NCBI RefSeq assembly: GCF_001941945.1
Contig: NZ_CP015583.1
Span: 857,001 to 921,000 of the forward strand
Source: Roseomonas gilardii
GTDB lineage: Bacteria > Pseudomonadota > Alphaproteobacteria > Acetobacterales > Acetobacteraceae
Length of the DNA: 64,000 nt
Direction of reading: 5' to 3'
Within the stretch, counting starts at the first letter, position 1. Each line of letters begins with the position of its first letter. The position numbers and the translations under genes are program-made. This document shows, piece by piece, positions 42,294 to 51,108 of this stretch. Below the pieces are notes generated by a model, which saw only the letters and a program-made list of their open reading frames with translations, was not told where the DNA came from and made no database searches.

Positions 42294-43316
42294 TTGAGCC
42301 CCGGCCGCGCACGCCTGAAGGCGCTGGCGGCCACCCTCGCCAGCGTCCCGATCACCCTGTTCGGCCTCACCCTGGTGACCTTCTTCATCGGGCGGGTCAT
42401 GCCGATCGACCCCGTCATCGCCATCGTGGGCGACCGCGCGCCGCAGGACGTGGTGGAGCGGACCCGGCTGGAGCTGGGCCTCGATCAGCCCCTGCCGGTG
42501 CAGTTCGTCCGCTACCTGGGCCAGTTGCTGCATGGCGACCTGGGCCGGTCGGTGATGACCTCCAACACCGTGACGCGGGACATCGCCAACTTCTTCCCGG
42601 CGACCTTCGAACTGGCCACGGTGGCGATCATCCTGGCGGTGCTGATCGGCGTGCCGCTCGGCGTCTGGGCCGCCAGCCGGCAGGGCAGGGCGGTGGACCA
42701 GGCGGTGCGGCTCTTCAGCCTGTCGGGGCATTCCATCCCCGTCTTCGTGCTGGGGCTGGTCAGCCTGCTGGTCTTCTATGCGAAGCTGGGCTGGCTGCCG
42801 GGGCCGGGGCGGCAGAACGTCGCCTATCAGGACATGATCGACGTCCATACGGGGATGCTGACCATCGACGCGGCGCTGGCCGGGGAGTGGGACGTGTTCT
42901 GGGATGCCGTGGCGCATCTGGCGCAGCCGGCCGGGGTGCTGGCCTTCTTCTCGCTCGCCTATATCGCACGCATGACGCGGGCCTTCATGCTGGCGGAGCT
43001 GCGTTCGGAATACGTGACCACCGCCCGGGCCAAGGGCCTGTCCGGCTTCCGCATCGTCTGGGGGCATGCCTTCCCCAACGTGGCGGTGCCGCTGGTGACG
43101 GTGATCTTCCTCACCTATGCCGGGCTGCTGGAAGGGGCGGTGCTGACCGAGACGATCTTCTCCTGGCCGGGGCTCGGCCAGTACCTGACCGTTTCCCTGA
43201 TGAATGCCGACATGAACGCGGTGCTGGGCGCGACGCTGGTGGTGGGGCTGATCTACGTGGCCCTGAACCTGCTCTCCGACCTGCTCTACCGCCTGCTGGA
43301 CCCGCGCGTGCGATGA
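42294..43316 (+). CDS. ABC transporter permease, DppB type
   Basis: 340-residue inner-membrane permease with six predicted helices, of the dipeptide/oligopeptide/nickel family. The N-terminal part has VPITLFGLTLVTFFIGRVMP and the conserved EAA-like loop reads ARAKGLSGFRIVWGHAFPNV near residue 245. The TTG start at 42294 follows an unusually strong Shine-Dalgarno (GGAGGAGGG). The stop overlaps the next start by four bases (ATGA). Confidence 0.9.
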   Translation: MSPGRARLKALAATLASVPITLFGLTLVTFFIGRVMPIDPVIAIVGDRAPQDVVERTRLELGLDQPLPVQFVRYLGQLLHGDLGRSVMTSNTVTRDIANFFPATFELATVAIILAVLIGVPLGVWAASRQGRAVDQAVRLFSLSGHSIPVFVLGLVSLLVFYAKLGWLPGPGRQNVAYQDMIDVHTGMLTIDAALAGEWDVFWDAVAHLAQPAGVLAFFSLAYIARMTRAFMLAELRSEYVTTARAKGLSGFRIVWGHAFPNVAVPLVTVIFLTYAGLLEGAVLTETIFSWPGLGQYLTVSLMNADMNAVLGATLVVGLIYVALNLLSDLLYRLLDPRVR

Positions 43317-44218
43317 CCGCCAAGACCTTCTCCCGCGCCTGGCTGCTTTCGCCGGCCCCGGAATCCCGCCGTCAGGCCGCCTGGGGGCAGCGCTACCAGG
43401 CCTGGCTGGCCTTCCGCCGCAACCCGCTGGCCATGGCCGGGCTGATCGTGGTGGTTCTGCTGCTCGCGCTCTCGCTGCTGGCGCCGGTGCTGGCGACGCA
43501 CGACCCGAACATCCAGGACCTGGCGAACCGGCTGCAGCCCTGGTCGGCGCAGCACTGGCTAGGCACGGACGAGCTGGGGCGCGACGTCTATTCGCGCCTG
43601 CTCTATGGCGGGCGGATCACGCTCGGCATGGTGGTCGCGGTGGTGGTGCTGGTGGCGCCGCTCGGCCTCGTGGTGGGCTGCATCGCGGGCTATGCCGGGG
43701 GGATCTGGGACCGCATCCTGATGCGCGTCACCGACGTCTTCCTGGCCTTTCCCCGGCTGATCCTGGCGCTGGCCTTCGTGGCGGCGCTGCGTCCGGGGGT
43801 GGAGAGCGCGGTGATCGCCATCGCGCTCACCGCCTGGCCGCCCTATGCCCGCCTCGCCCGGGCGGAAACGCTGACCATCCGCCGCACCGACTACATCGCC
43901 GCGGTGCGCCTGTCCGGCGCCTCGCCGATCCGGGTGGTGCTGCGGCACGTGGCGCCCATGTGCATCCCCTCCCTGACGGTGCGGGTGACGCTGGACATGG
44001 CCTCGATCATCCTGACCGCCGCCGGTCTGGGCTTCCTGGGCCTGGGAGCGCAGCCGCCGCTGCCGGAATGGGGCACGATGATCGCGACGGCGCGCCGCTT
44101 CGTGCTGGAGCAGTGGTGGGTGCCGGTGATCCCGGGCATCGCCATCTTCGTGGCCAGCCTCGCCTTCAACCTGCTGGGGGACGGGCTGCGCGACGTGCTG
44201 GACCCGAAGCAGCGCTGA
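43313..44218 (+). CDS. ABC transporter permease, DppC type
   Basis: 301-residue partner permease with six predicted helices. N-terminal amphipathic region (RYQAWLAFRRNPLAMAGLIV), then HWLGTDELGRDVYSRLLYGG, a DppC hallmark, and the EAA loop AAVRLSGASPIRVVLRHVAP near 200. Overlaps the DppB-type gene. The two ATPase genes of the system are not next; they resume at 47331 after an intervening broken cyclase gene and an exporter gene. Confidence 0.9.
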   Translation: MTAKTFSRAWLLSPAPESRRQAAWGQRYQAWLAFRRNPLAMAGLIVVVLLLALSLLAPVLATHDPNIQDLANRLQPWSAQHWLGTDELGRDVYSRLLYGGRITLGMVVAVVVLVAPLGLVVGCIAGYAGGIWDRILMRVTDVFLAFPRLILALAFVAALRPGVESAVIAIALTAWPPYARLARAETLTIRRTDYIAAVRLSGASPIRVVLRHVAPMCIPSLTVRVTLDMASIILTAAGLGFLGLGAQPPLPEWGTMIATARRFVLEQWWVPVIPGIAIFVASLAFNLLGDGLRDVLDPKQR

Positions 44219-44276
44219 GGCGGCATGGGTTTCTCCGGCGCCCGGCCGCCCCGCCAATCCCGCGCGTGATCCGGTA

Positions 44277-45343
44277 TCAGGCGGGGACGGAGACCACCCG
44301 GTTCCGGCCCGCCCGCTTGGCGAGGTAGAGGCCCTGGTCGGCCCGCATCAGCGCCTCCTCGAAGCCCTCGCCCGCCTGCCAGACGGTGACGCCGATCGAG
44401 GCGGTGACGCCGAGCGTGGCGGTGGGCAGGGCCACGGGAGTATGGGCAAGCGCCGCGCGCAGCCGCTCCGCGATCTCGCGCCCCCGGGCCGCGCCGGCGC
44501 CCGGCGCCAGGGCGACCAACTCCTCCCGCCATGCCGGGCGAGGTGGTCCCCCTCCCGCAGCGCGCCGCGCAGCGTGGCCGCCGCCGCCTTCAGCACGAGG
44601 TCCCCGCCGGCATGACCGTGCCGGTCGTTGATCGCCTTGAAATGATCCAGGTCGAGCAGCATCAGCGCGCAGGACCCGCCTTCCCGGCCCAGGCGCGCCG
44701 CCTCCGCCATGGCGAGGCGGATGAGGCCCCGGCGATTGGCGATGCCGAGGAGCGGGTCGGTGGTGGCCAGCCGGTCCAGCTCCCGGTTGGCGGCCCGCAG
44801 GGCCTCCAGCTCCTTCCGCAGAGCCAGGGCGTCCGGTGACTGCCGCTGCCCCGAAATGTCGGTCAGCAGGGTGAGGTAGCCGCCCCCCGGCATCGGGCAG
44901 CCGGCCACCAGCAGATGCGCCCCGCCGGGGCGCTGCCGTTCGAGCTGGAAGCGGCGGCCGCTGCGGATCGCCTCCTTGCGGAAGGCGGCGTGGTGCATCG
45001 AGGGCCCGGGGCCGTATTCGCCCGAGGCGGCGATGCGCTCGATAGCGGGCTGGACGGGGGCGAGGGGCCGCATCTCCGCCTCCGCCATGGGGAAGGCGTC
45101 CTGCCAGGCGCGGTTGGTGAAGGCCAGACGCATCTCCGGATCGGTCACCATCAGCGGCTGCGGCAGGAGCATCAGCGCATCCCGGAGGAGGGGAATGCTT
45201 TCCAGCGAGAAATCGTGGCCGGACCACCCGTTGCCCGCCGGCCCGCCGTTCAGCCGCTGGACCAGCCGTGGGCCCGATGGGGCGATCTCCGGGGCCGTGG
45301 TGACCTGGAGCGGGATCGTGCGTTCTGGCGTGGCGACCGGCAT
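44277..45343 (-). pseudogene. PAS-GGDEF diguanylate cyclase, frameshifted at the active site
   Basis: The reading frame from ATG 45343 encodes a PAS-like N-terminal domain (LMLLPQPLMVTDPEMRLAFT) and the first half of a GGDEF domain (LATTDPLLGIANRRGLIRL, LMLLDLDHFKAINDRHGHAG). It then breaks in the signature: one frame reads ARHGG followed by nonsense, and the next frame resumes with EELVALAPGAGAARGREIAE and ends RADQGLYLAKRAGRNRVVSV. Restoring one G in the run at 44525-44527 rebuilds GGEEL and a complete domain of about 355 residues. It is either a real inactivating deletion or a sequencing/assembly error in a GC-rich run. Even repaired, the signature GGEEL is atypical in its last residue. 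Confidence 0.85.
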
Positions 45344-45556
45344 GGCATCCCGGACAGCAGGGGGGGCGGCGGAAGAGGTGATGGATCAGGGAATATCCGC
45401 AATCGGAGCGTGTATAACAGCTCCGTGATCCGGAAGCGATATAAACACCTGTCCTGCCGCCGCGATGGCCCGTCGGTGACGGGACGGGCTTGACGCTGCC
45501 CCCGCAACGGGGTTCTGCACCCCTGTCCCCGCCGCGCCGCCGTGAGTCCCCGCCCC

Positions 45557-47293
45557 ATGCTCCGTCGCTTCTTCGCCTACTATCGCCCCTGGCGCCGGCT
45601 CTTCCTGCTGGATTTCGGCTGCGCGGTGCTGTCGGGCCTGCTGGAACTGGGCTTTCCCATCGCGGTGCGGGCCTTCGTGGACCATCTCCTGCCGCAGCAG
45701 GACTGGCCGCTGATCCTGCTGGCCTCGGCGGGGCTGATCTTCATCTACCTCGCCAATACCGGGCTGATGGCCATCGTGAACTACTGGGGCCACATGCTCG
45801 GGATCAATATCGAGACGGAGATGCGGCGGCGGGCCTTCGACCACCTGCAGAAGCTCTCCTTCCGCTTCTACGACAACCAGAAGACCGGGCATCTCGTGGG
45901 GCGGCTGACCAAGGACCTGGAGGAGATCGGCGAGGTCGCGCATCACGGGCCGGAGGACCTGTTCATCGCGGTGATGACCTTCCTCGGCGCCTTCGGGCTG
46001 ATGCTCTGGGTCAACATGCCGCTGGCGCTGATGACGGCGGTGATCGTGCCGCTGACGAGCTGGGTCTCCACCCATTACGGCAGCCGCATGACCCGCACCT
46101 GGCGCGCCATCTATGGCCGCGTCGGCGCCTTCAATGCGCGGATCGAGGAGAATGTCGGCGGCATCCGCGTGGTGCAGGCCTTCGCCAACGAGGATCACGA
46201 GAGGGCCCTCTTCGCCCGGGACAACACGGGCTACCGCGACACCAAGCTGCAGGCCTACCGCATCATGGCGGCCAGCCTGTCCATCTCCTATCTCGGCATG
46301 CGGCTGACCCAGATGGTGGTGATGGTCGCCGGCGCCTATTTCGTGATCCGGGGCGAGCTCACGGCCGGCGGCTTCGTCGGCTTCCTGCTGCTGGTCGGCG
46401 TCTTCTTCCGGCCGGTGGAGAAGATCAACGCGGTGCTGGAGACCTATCCCAAGGGCATCGCCGGCTTCCGCCGCTATGTCGAGCTGCTGGAAACGCAGCC
46501 CGACGTGGCGGACGCGCCCGATGCCGTGCCGGCGCCGCCGCTGCGCGGCGACATCCGCTACGAGCATGTCACCTTCGGCTATGCGCCCGGCAAGCCGGTG
46601 CTGCGCGACATCGGGCTGGAGATCGGGGCCGGGGAGACGGTGGCCTTCGTCGGCCCCTCCGGCGCCGGCAAGACCACGCTCTGCTCCCTGCTGCCACGCT
46701 TCTACGAGCTGGATTCCGGGCGCATCACCATCGACGGGATGGATATCCGCCGCATGACCCTGTCCTCGCTGCGGGCGCAGATCGGCATCGTGCAGCAGGA
46801 CGCCTTCCTCTTCTCCGGCACGCTGCGGGAGAACATCGCCTATGGCCGCCTCGGTGCCAGCGAGGCGGACATCCTGGAGGCCGCCCGCCGCGCGCGGCTG
46901 GAGGCGATGATCGCCGCCCTGCCGGACGGGCTGGACACGGTGGTGGGCGAGCGCGGGGTGAAGCTGTCCGGCGGGCAGAAGCAGCGCATCGCCATCGCCC
47001 GGATCTTCCTGAAGAACCCGCCGATCCTGATCCTCGACGAGGCGACCTCCGCCCTCGACACGGAGACGGAGCGGGCCATCCAGGCTTCTCTGGCCGAGCT
47101 TTCCGAGGGGCGCACCACGCTGGTCATCGCCCATCGCCTCGCCACCATCCGCAACGCCGACCGCATCGTGGTGGTGGATGCCTCCGGCATCGCCGAGCAG
47201 GGCCGCCATGCCGATCTGGTGGCGCGCGAGGGGATCTACCGCCGCCTGCACGAGGCGCAGCACGGGCCGGGGGCCCTTCCGGCGGGGGCCTGA
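45557..47293 (+). CDS. ABC exporter, fused permease-ATPase (MsbA/LipA-like)
   Basis: 578 residues. N-terminal type IV exporter membrane domain of about six helices (to ~310), with the coupling segment ARIEENVGGIRVVQAFANED. C-terminal ATPase: Walker A VGPSGAGKTT near residue 370, Q-loop VQQDAFLFSGTLRENIAYG, signature VKLSGGQKQRIAIARI, Walker B ILILDEATSALD and H-loop VIAHRL. Acts as a homodimer exporting lipid or drug-like substrates; the cargo is unknown. ATG 45557 or GTG 45542 can start it; neither has a good RBS. It lies inside the oligopeptide importer locus, 37 bases before its first ATPase gene. Confidence 0.85.
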   Translation: MLRRFFAYYRPWRRLFLLDFGCAVLSGLLELGFPIAVRAFVDHLLPQQDWPLILLASAGLIFIYLANTGLMAIVNYWGHMLGINIETEMRRRAFDHLQKLSFRFYDNQKTGHLVGRLTKDLEEIGEVAHHGPEDLFIAVMTFLGAFGLMLWVNMPLALMTAVIVPLTSWVSTHYGSRMTRTWRAIYGRVGAFNARIEENVGGIRVVQAFANEDHERALFARDNTGYRDTKLQAYRIMAASLSISYLGMRLTQMVVMVAGAYFVIRGELTAGGFVGFLLLVGVFFRPVEKINAVLETYPKGIAGFRRYVELLETQPDVADAPDAVPAPPLRGDIRYEHVTFGYAPGKPVLRDIGLEIGAGETVAFVGPSGAGKTTLCSLLPRFYELDSGRITIDGMDIRRMTLSSLRAQIGIVQQDAFLFSGTLRENIAYGRLGASEADILEAARRARLEAMIAALPDGLDTVVGERGVKLSGGQKQRIAIARIFLKNPPILILDEATSALDTETERAIQASLAELSEGRTTLVIAHRLATIRNADRIVVVDASGIAEQGRHADLVAREGIYRRLHEAQHGPGALPAGA

Positions 47294-47330
47294 ATTCCCC
47301 TCCGCGCGGGGCTGTTCTAAAAGGACGGGG

Positions 47331-48203
47331 ATGGCCGAACCCCTCGTCGAGATCCGCAACCTGCGGGTCGCCTTTGCCTCCGCCACCGGCGTCACGCCCG
47401 CCGTGCGCGGCCTGTCCCTGACCCTGGGCCGGGAGAAGCTCGGCATCGTGGGGGAGAGTGGCTCCGGCAAGTCCGTGACCGGCCGCGCGCTGATGCGCCT
47501 GCTGCCCGCCACGGCCGATGTGCGGGCCGATGCGCTGCGCTTCGACCGCACCGACATCCTGAACGCACCGGAGCGGCAGATGCGGCGCCTGCGCGGCGGC
47601 CGCATCGGGCTGATCCTGCAGGACCCGAAATACAGCCTGAACCCGGTGATCACCATCGGCCGCCAGATCACCGAGGCGCTGCGCCAGCACAAGCGCGTCG
47701 GCCGGGGCGAGGCGCGGGACCGGACGCTGGCGCTGCTGGAGAGCGTGCGCATCCGCGACCCGGGGCGTGTGATGGAGGCCTATCCGCACGAGGTCTCGGG
47801 CGGCATGGGGCAGCGCGTGATGATCGCCATGATGCTGGCCCCCGAGCCCGACATGCTGATCGCCGACGAACCCACCAGCGCTCTGGATTCCTCCGTGCAG
47901 GCGGAGATCCTGCGCCTGATCGGCGATCTGGTGGACAGCCGCGGCATGGCGCTGATGCTGATCAGCCACGACCTGCCGCTGGTCAGCCATTTCTGCGACC
48001 GCATCCTGGTGATGTATGCGGGGCAGGTGATGGAGGAGCTGAAGGCCTCCGAGCTGCACAGGGCGGAGCATCCCTATACGCGCGGGCTGCTGGCCTGCCT
48101 GCCCTCGCTGGCGAAGCCGCGCGGGCGCCTGCCGGTGCTGACGCGCGATCCGGCCTGGCTGGAGCCGCAGAGACCTGTCCATCAGGGCGGAGCCGCGTCG
48201 TGA
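47331..48203 (+). CDS. ABC transporter ATP-binding protein, DppD type
   Basis: 290-residue ATPase of the oligopeptide importer family. Walker A VGESGSGKSVTG near residue 40, Q-loop LILQDPKYSLNPVITIG, signature HEVSGGMGQRVMIAMML, Walker B MLIADEPTSALD, and the C-terminal oligopeptide domain HPYTRGLLACLPSLAKPRG. It should pair with the DppF-type ATPase downstream, with which it overlaps by four bases (GTGA), and with the permeases at 42294-44218. Start ATG 47331; AAGGACGGGG precedes it. Confidence 0.9.
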   Translation: MAEPLVEIRNLRVAFASATGVTPAVRGLSLTLGREKLGIVGESGSGKSVTGRALMRLLPATADVRADALRFDRTDILNAPERQMRRLRGGRIGLILQDPKYSLNPVITIGRQITEALRQHKRVGRGEARDRTLALLESVRIRDPGRVMEAYPHEVSGGMGQRVMIAMMLAPEPDMLIADEPTSALDSSVQAEILRLIGDLVDSRGMALMLISHDLPLVSHFCDRILVMYAGQVMEELKASELHRAEHPYTRGLLACLPSLAKPRGRLPVLTRDPAWLEPQRPVHQGGAAS

Positions 48204-48937
48204 TCGAGGTCGGCGACCTGCATGTCCGCTTCGGCAGCACCCATGCGGTGAAAGGCGTCTCCTTCTCCGTCGGCCAGGGCGAGAGCTTCGGCCTTGTCGG
48301 GGAAAGCGGCTCCGGCAAGTCCACCGTGCTGCGCACCCTGGCGGGGCTGAACGAGGACTGGTCCGGCACGGTCGTGGTGAACGGCAAGCCGCTGGGGCGC
48401 CGCCGCGACCGGGCGTTCCACCGCCGCGTCCAGATGGTCTTCCAGGATCCCTACGGCTCCCTGCATCCGCGCCAGACGGTGGACCGCCTGCTGTCCGAGC
48501 CGCTGCTGATCCACGGCATCGGCGAGGTGGACCAGCGCATCCTTCGCGCGCTGGACGAGGTCGCGCTGCCACGCGCGGCGCGCTTCCGCTTCCCGCACCA
48601 GCTTTCCGGCGGCCAGCGCCAGCGCGTGGCCATCGCCCGCGCGCTGATCGCGGAACCGTCCGTGCTGCTGCTCGACGAGCCCACCAGCGCACTCGACGTC
48701 TCGGTGCAGGCGGAGGTGCTGAACCTCCTCGCCGACCTGCGCGCCGCACGTGGTCTGACCTTTCTGCTCGTCAGCCACAATCTCGCCGTGGTGGCGCAGA
48801 TCTGTGAAAGGCTGGCGGTGATGCAGAACGGCGAGATCGTCGACCTGCTCACGGAATCGGACCTGCGCAACGGCGAGGCGCACCACGCGCATTCGCGGGA
48901 CCTGCTGCGACTTTCGCGGGAGCTGGAGGAGGGCTGA
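48200..48937 (+). CDS. ABC transporter ATP-binding protein, DppF type
   Basis: 245-residue ATPase, GTG start overlapping the preceding stop. Walker A VGESGSGKSTV near residue 34, Q-loop MVFQDPYGSLHPRQTVD, signature [17 protein letters not shown], Walker B VLLLDEPTSALD. It is shorter than most DppF proteins because the C-terminal oligopeptide domain is nearly absent, ending about 15 residues after AHHAHSRDLLRL. It completes the importer with binding protein copy 2 and the two permeases. Confidence 0.88.
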   Translation: MIEVGDLHVRFGSTHAVKGVSFSVGQGESFGLVGESGSGKSTVLRTLAGLNEDWSGTVVVNGKPLGRRRDRAFHRRVQMVFQDPYGSLHPRQTVDRLLSEPLLIHGIGEVDQRILRALDEVALPRAARFRFPHQLSGGQRQRVAIARALIAEPSVLLLDEPTSALDVSVQAEVLNLLADLRAARGLTFLLVSHNLAVVAQICERLAVMQNGEIVDLLTESDLRNGEAHHAHSRDLLRLSRELEEG

Positions 48938-49068
48938 GAGGCCATCGCGTCGCGCCGCTTGCGGGCGACAACCGCACGGTGCGCGATCTCATCACAGTGT
49001 GAGCGGAGAGGGGGCGGGACGGGGGGCTGGAACGGTCGCCTTCCGGAACGGAACCGGCTATTCCGCTG

Positions 49069-49938
49069 ATGATGGCTGAACCCGATGCAAGCGCGTCTCC
49101 ATTCCACCGCGATCTCGCCCGGGACATTCTGCTACGACTGCGCGCGCGCGGCGCCCGGCCCGGCGACCGCCTTTCGCGCCTCGGCCTCGCGCGGGAATTC
49201 GGCGTCAGCCGCACGCCCGTCCTGGCCGCGCTCGCCCTGCTGGAGCGTCTCGGCGTCGTGGCCACCGAGGGGCGCTCGGTCAGGATCATCGACCCCGACT
49301 ACGATCCGGCGCGCCTCGACGTCGCCGACGAGACCGCCCGCCTGGTGCTGCGGATCGCGCGCGCGCGGCGCGACGGGAATCTGCCGGCGGAGGTGTCGGA
49401 GCGGATGCTGCGGCAGAGCACCGGGGCCGGACGCGTGGCGCTGCAGGAGGCCCTGCACCATCTGGAGGCGGTGGGGATCGCCACGCGCAACCGGGGCCAT
49501 GGCTGGCGCCTCGGCATGGGTTACGCGAACGAGGAGGACCGCGTGGCGGCCTATCGCTTCCGCCTGATGCTGGAACCGGCCGCGTTGCTGGAGCCACGGT
49601 TCAGCCTGCCCAAGGACCGGATGGCCGCCCTGCGCGAAAGCCAGGAAGCGGCCCTGCGGCGGCAATGGCGGGAAGAGGACGTGCCGCGCTTCTACGAAGG
49701 CGCCGCGGCCTTCCACCTCGCGCTGGCGCAGGGCTGCGGCAACCGCTTCGTCATCCAGGCGGTGGAGATGCAGAACCGGCTGCGCCATCTCCACGGGCTG
49801 CACCTGCTGAACCGGGCGCGCGCGCATGACGCGGCGCGCGAGCATCTCGGCATCCTCGATGCGCTGGAACTGGGCGACCGCGTCCTGGCGGCGGAGCGGA
49901 TGCGCGCGCACCTGCAGGGCGGCATCGTCACGCGGTAG
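49069..49938 (+). CDS. GntR family regulator with FCD domain and two predicted winged helices
   Basis: 289 residues. First winged helix at about 12-73 (HRDLARDILLRLRARGARPG, FGVSRTPVLAALALLERLGV). A second HTH-like segment at about 90-150 (VSERMLRQSTGAGRVALQEA, then LHHLEAVGIATRNRGHGWRL). The C-terminal FCD ligand-binding domain (about 155-289) has likely metal-binding histidines in AAFHLALAQG, EHLGILDAL and RAHLQGG. GntR/FCD proteins are usually repressors of sugar-acid or amino-acid catabolism. No target operon is obvious; the peptide importer ends 131 bases upstream on the same strand. Confidence 0.82.
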   Translation: MMAEPDASASPFHRDLARDILLRLRARGARPGDRLSRLGLAREFGVSRTPVLAALALLERLGVVATEGRSVRIIDPDYDPARLDVADETARLVLRIARARRDGNLPAEVSERMLRQSTGAGRVALQEALHHLEAVGIATRNRGHGWRLGMGYANEEDRVAAYRFRLMLEPAALLEPRFSLPKDRMAALRESQEAALRRQWREEDVPRFYEGAAAFHLALAQGCGNRFVIQAVEMQNRLRHLHGLHLLNRARAHDAAREHLGILDALELGDRVLAAERMRAHLQGGIVTR

Positions 49939-49951
49939 CGCATCCGCCGGA

Positions 49952-49976
49952 AGGCCGGGCCCCGTCAGGCCCCGGC
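49952..49976. terminator. Hairpin between convergent gntR and uvsE
   Basis: Near-perfect GGCCGGG..CCCCGGCC dyad that includes the uvsE stop codon on the minus strand. No T-tract. Confidence 0.4.
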
Positions 49977-51017
49977 CGGGATCTCCTCCTCCAGCAGCGC
50001 CGCTTCCTCGGCATCCAGGCGGCCCGTTTCCTCGGGGTGGAGGCCGAAGCGCAGCGCGACATCCGGGGCGTAGCGCAGCAGGTCCGGCCGCAGCCGGATC
50101 AGCGCCAGGTCCTTGGCTTTGGCTTCCAGCATCACGTCGAATTCCAGCCCTTCGGCGAGCCGCATGAAGGTGATGAACTCGAAGGGATTGCAGTAATCGG
50201 CATGACCCGTCCAGACGGGCGGCACGAGCACGGTCTTGTTCTTTCCGGTCTTGCGGTCCTTTCGCTGCATCTCCCGCAGCTCCGTGCGCGGCGAGGAGAA
50301 GTGGCATTTCGGGCGCACCCCCTCGGGCCAGGAGCGCAGGAAGCGTTCCAGCACCGGGCGCATCGCCAGCCCCTCCGGGTTCAGGCACCAGAAATGCTGG
50401 TGGTCGAAGATCAGCCGCACGCCGGTCCGCTCATGAATCCACAGCACGTCGGCGGCGGAGAAGCGCAGGTCGTCATTCTCCAGCACCAGGCGGCGCCGCA
50501 CGGGCTCGGGCAGCCGCTCCTCCCAGCAACGCACCCAGCGTTCCCGGCTGGCCGGCACGTCGCCATAGGTACCGCCGACATGCACCACCAGCACGGCCTC
50601 CGGGCCGAGCCCCATGCGGTCCAGCATCTCCGCCTGGGCGGCGAGGTCGCGGATGCTCTTCTCCACCAGCACCGGATCGGGGCTGTTGAGCACGATGAAC
50701 TGCGAGGGGTGGAAGGAGAGCCGGATGTCCAGCGCCCGCGCCCTGGCGCCGAAGGCGCGCAGCTCCGCGTCGCTTTCCGCGATCATGCCGTGGAACTGCG
50801 GCATGTCCGGATGCGTGGCATAGGGCGCGAGGTCGGAGGACATCCGGTACATGCGGATGCCGTGCCGGGCGAGATAGTCCAGCGCCTGGTGCATGTATTC
50901 CAGCGAGACGCGGAGATGCGGCGCGCTCTGCCAGCGCCGCGTGTCGTTGCTCCGGATCTCCGGCGCGCCCATCAGCTTGACGGGAAAGCCGAGGCGCAGC
51001 GGTTCCTGTGCGGCCAT
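49965..51017 (-). CDS. uvsE: UV damage endonuclease UvsE
   Basis: 350-residue TIM-barrel endonuclease that nicks DNA 5' of pyrimidine dimers and other lesions. Characteristic stretches: MYRMSSDLAPYATHPDM, LDIRLSFHPSQFIVLNSPDP, VVHVGGTYGDVPAS, the LVLENDDLRFSAADVLWIHE block, and the metal-binding LIFDHQHFWCLNPEG. The C-terminal extension with TGKNKTVLVPPVWTGHADYC carries further conserved acidic/His positions. ATG 51017 follows GGGGGAGA at good spacing. It stands alone, convergent with the GntR gene. Confidence 0.9.
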   Translation of the reverse strand: MAAQEPLRLGFPVKLMGAPEIRSNDTRRWQSAPHLRVSLEYMHQALDYLARHGIRMYRMSSDLAPYATHPDMPQFHGMIAESDAELRAFGARARALDIRLSFHPSQFIVLNSPDPVLVEKSIRDLAAQAEMLDRMGLGPEAVLVVHVGGTYGDVPASRERWVRCWEERLPEPVRRRLVLENDDLRFSAADVLWIHERTGVRLIFDHQHFWCLNPEGLAMRPVLERFLRSWPEGVRPKCHFSSPRTELREMQRKDRKTGKNKTVLVPPVWTGHADYCNPFEFITFMRLAEGLEFDVMLEAKAKDLALIRLRPDLLRYAPDVALRFGLHPEETGRLDAEEAALLEEEIPAGA

Positions 51018-51108
51018 GCCGTCCGTCTCCCCCTGGATGTCACCCGTCGCCAACGCGGGATGGCGGGCGGGGTTCGGGGGGCTCGCCGAAGCGTGCGGCG
51101 GGGTTGCC

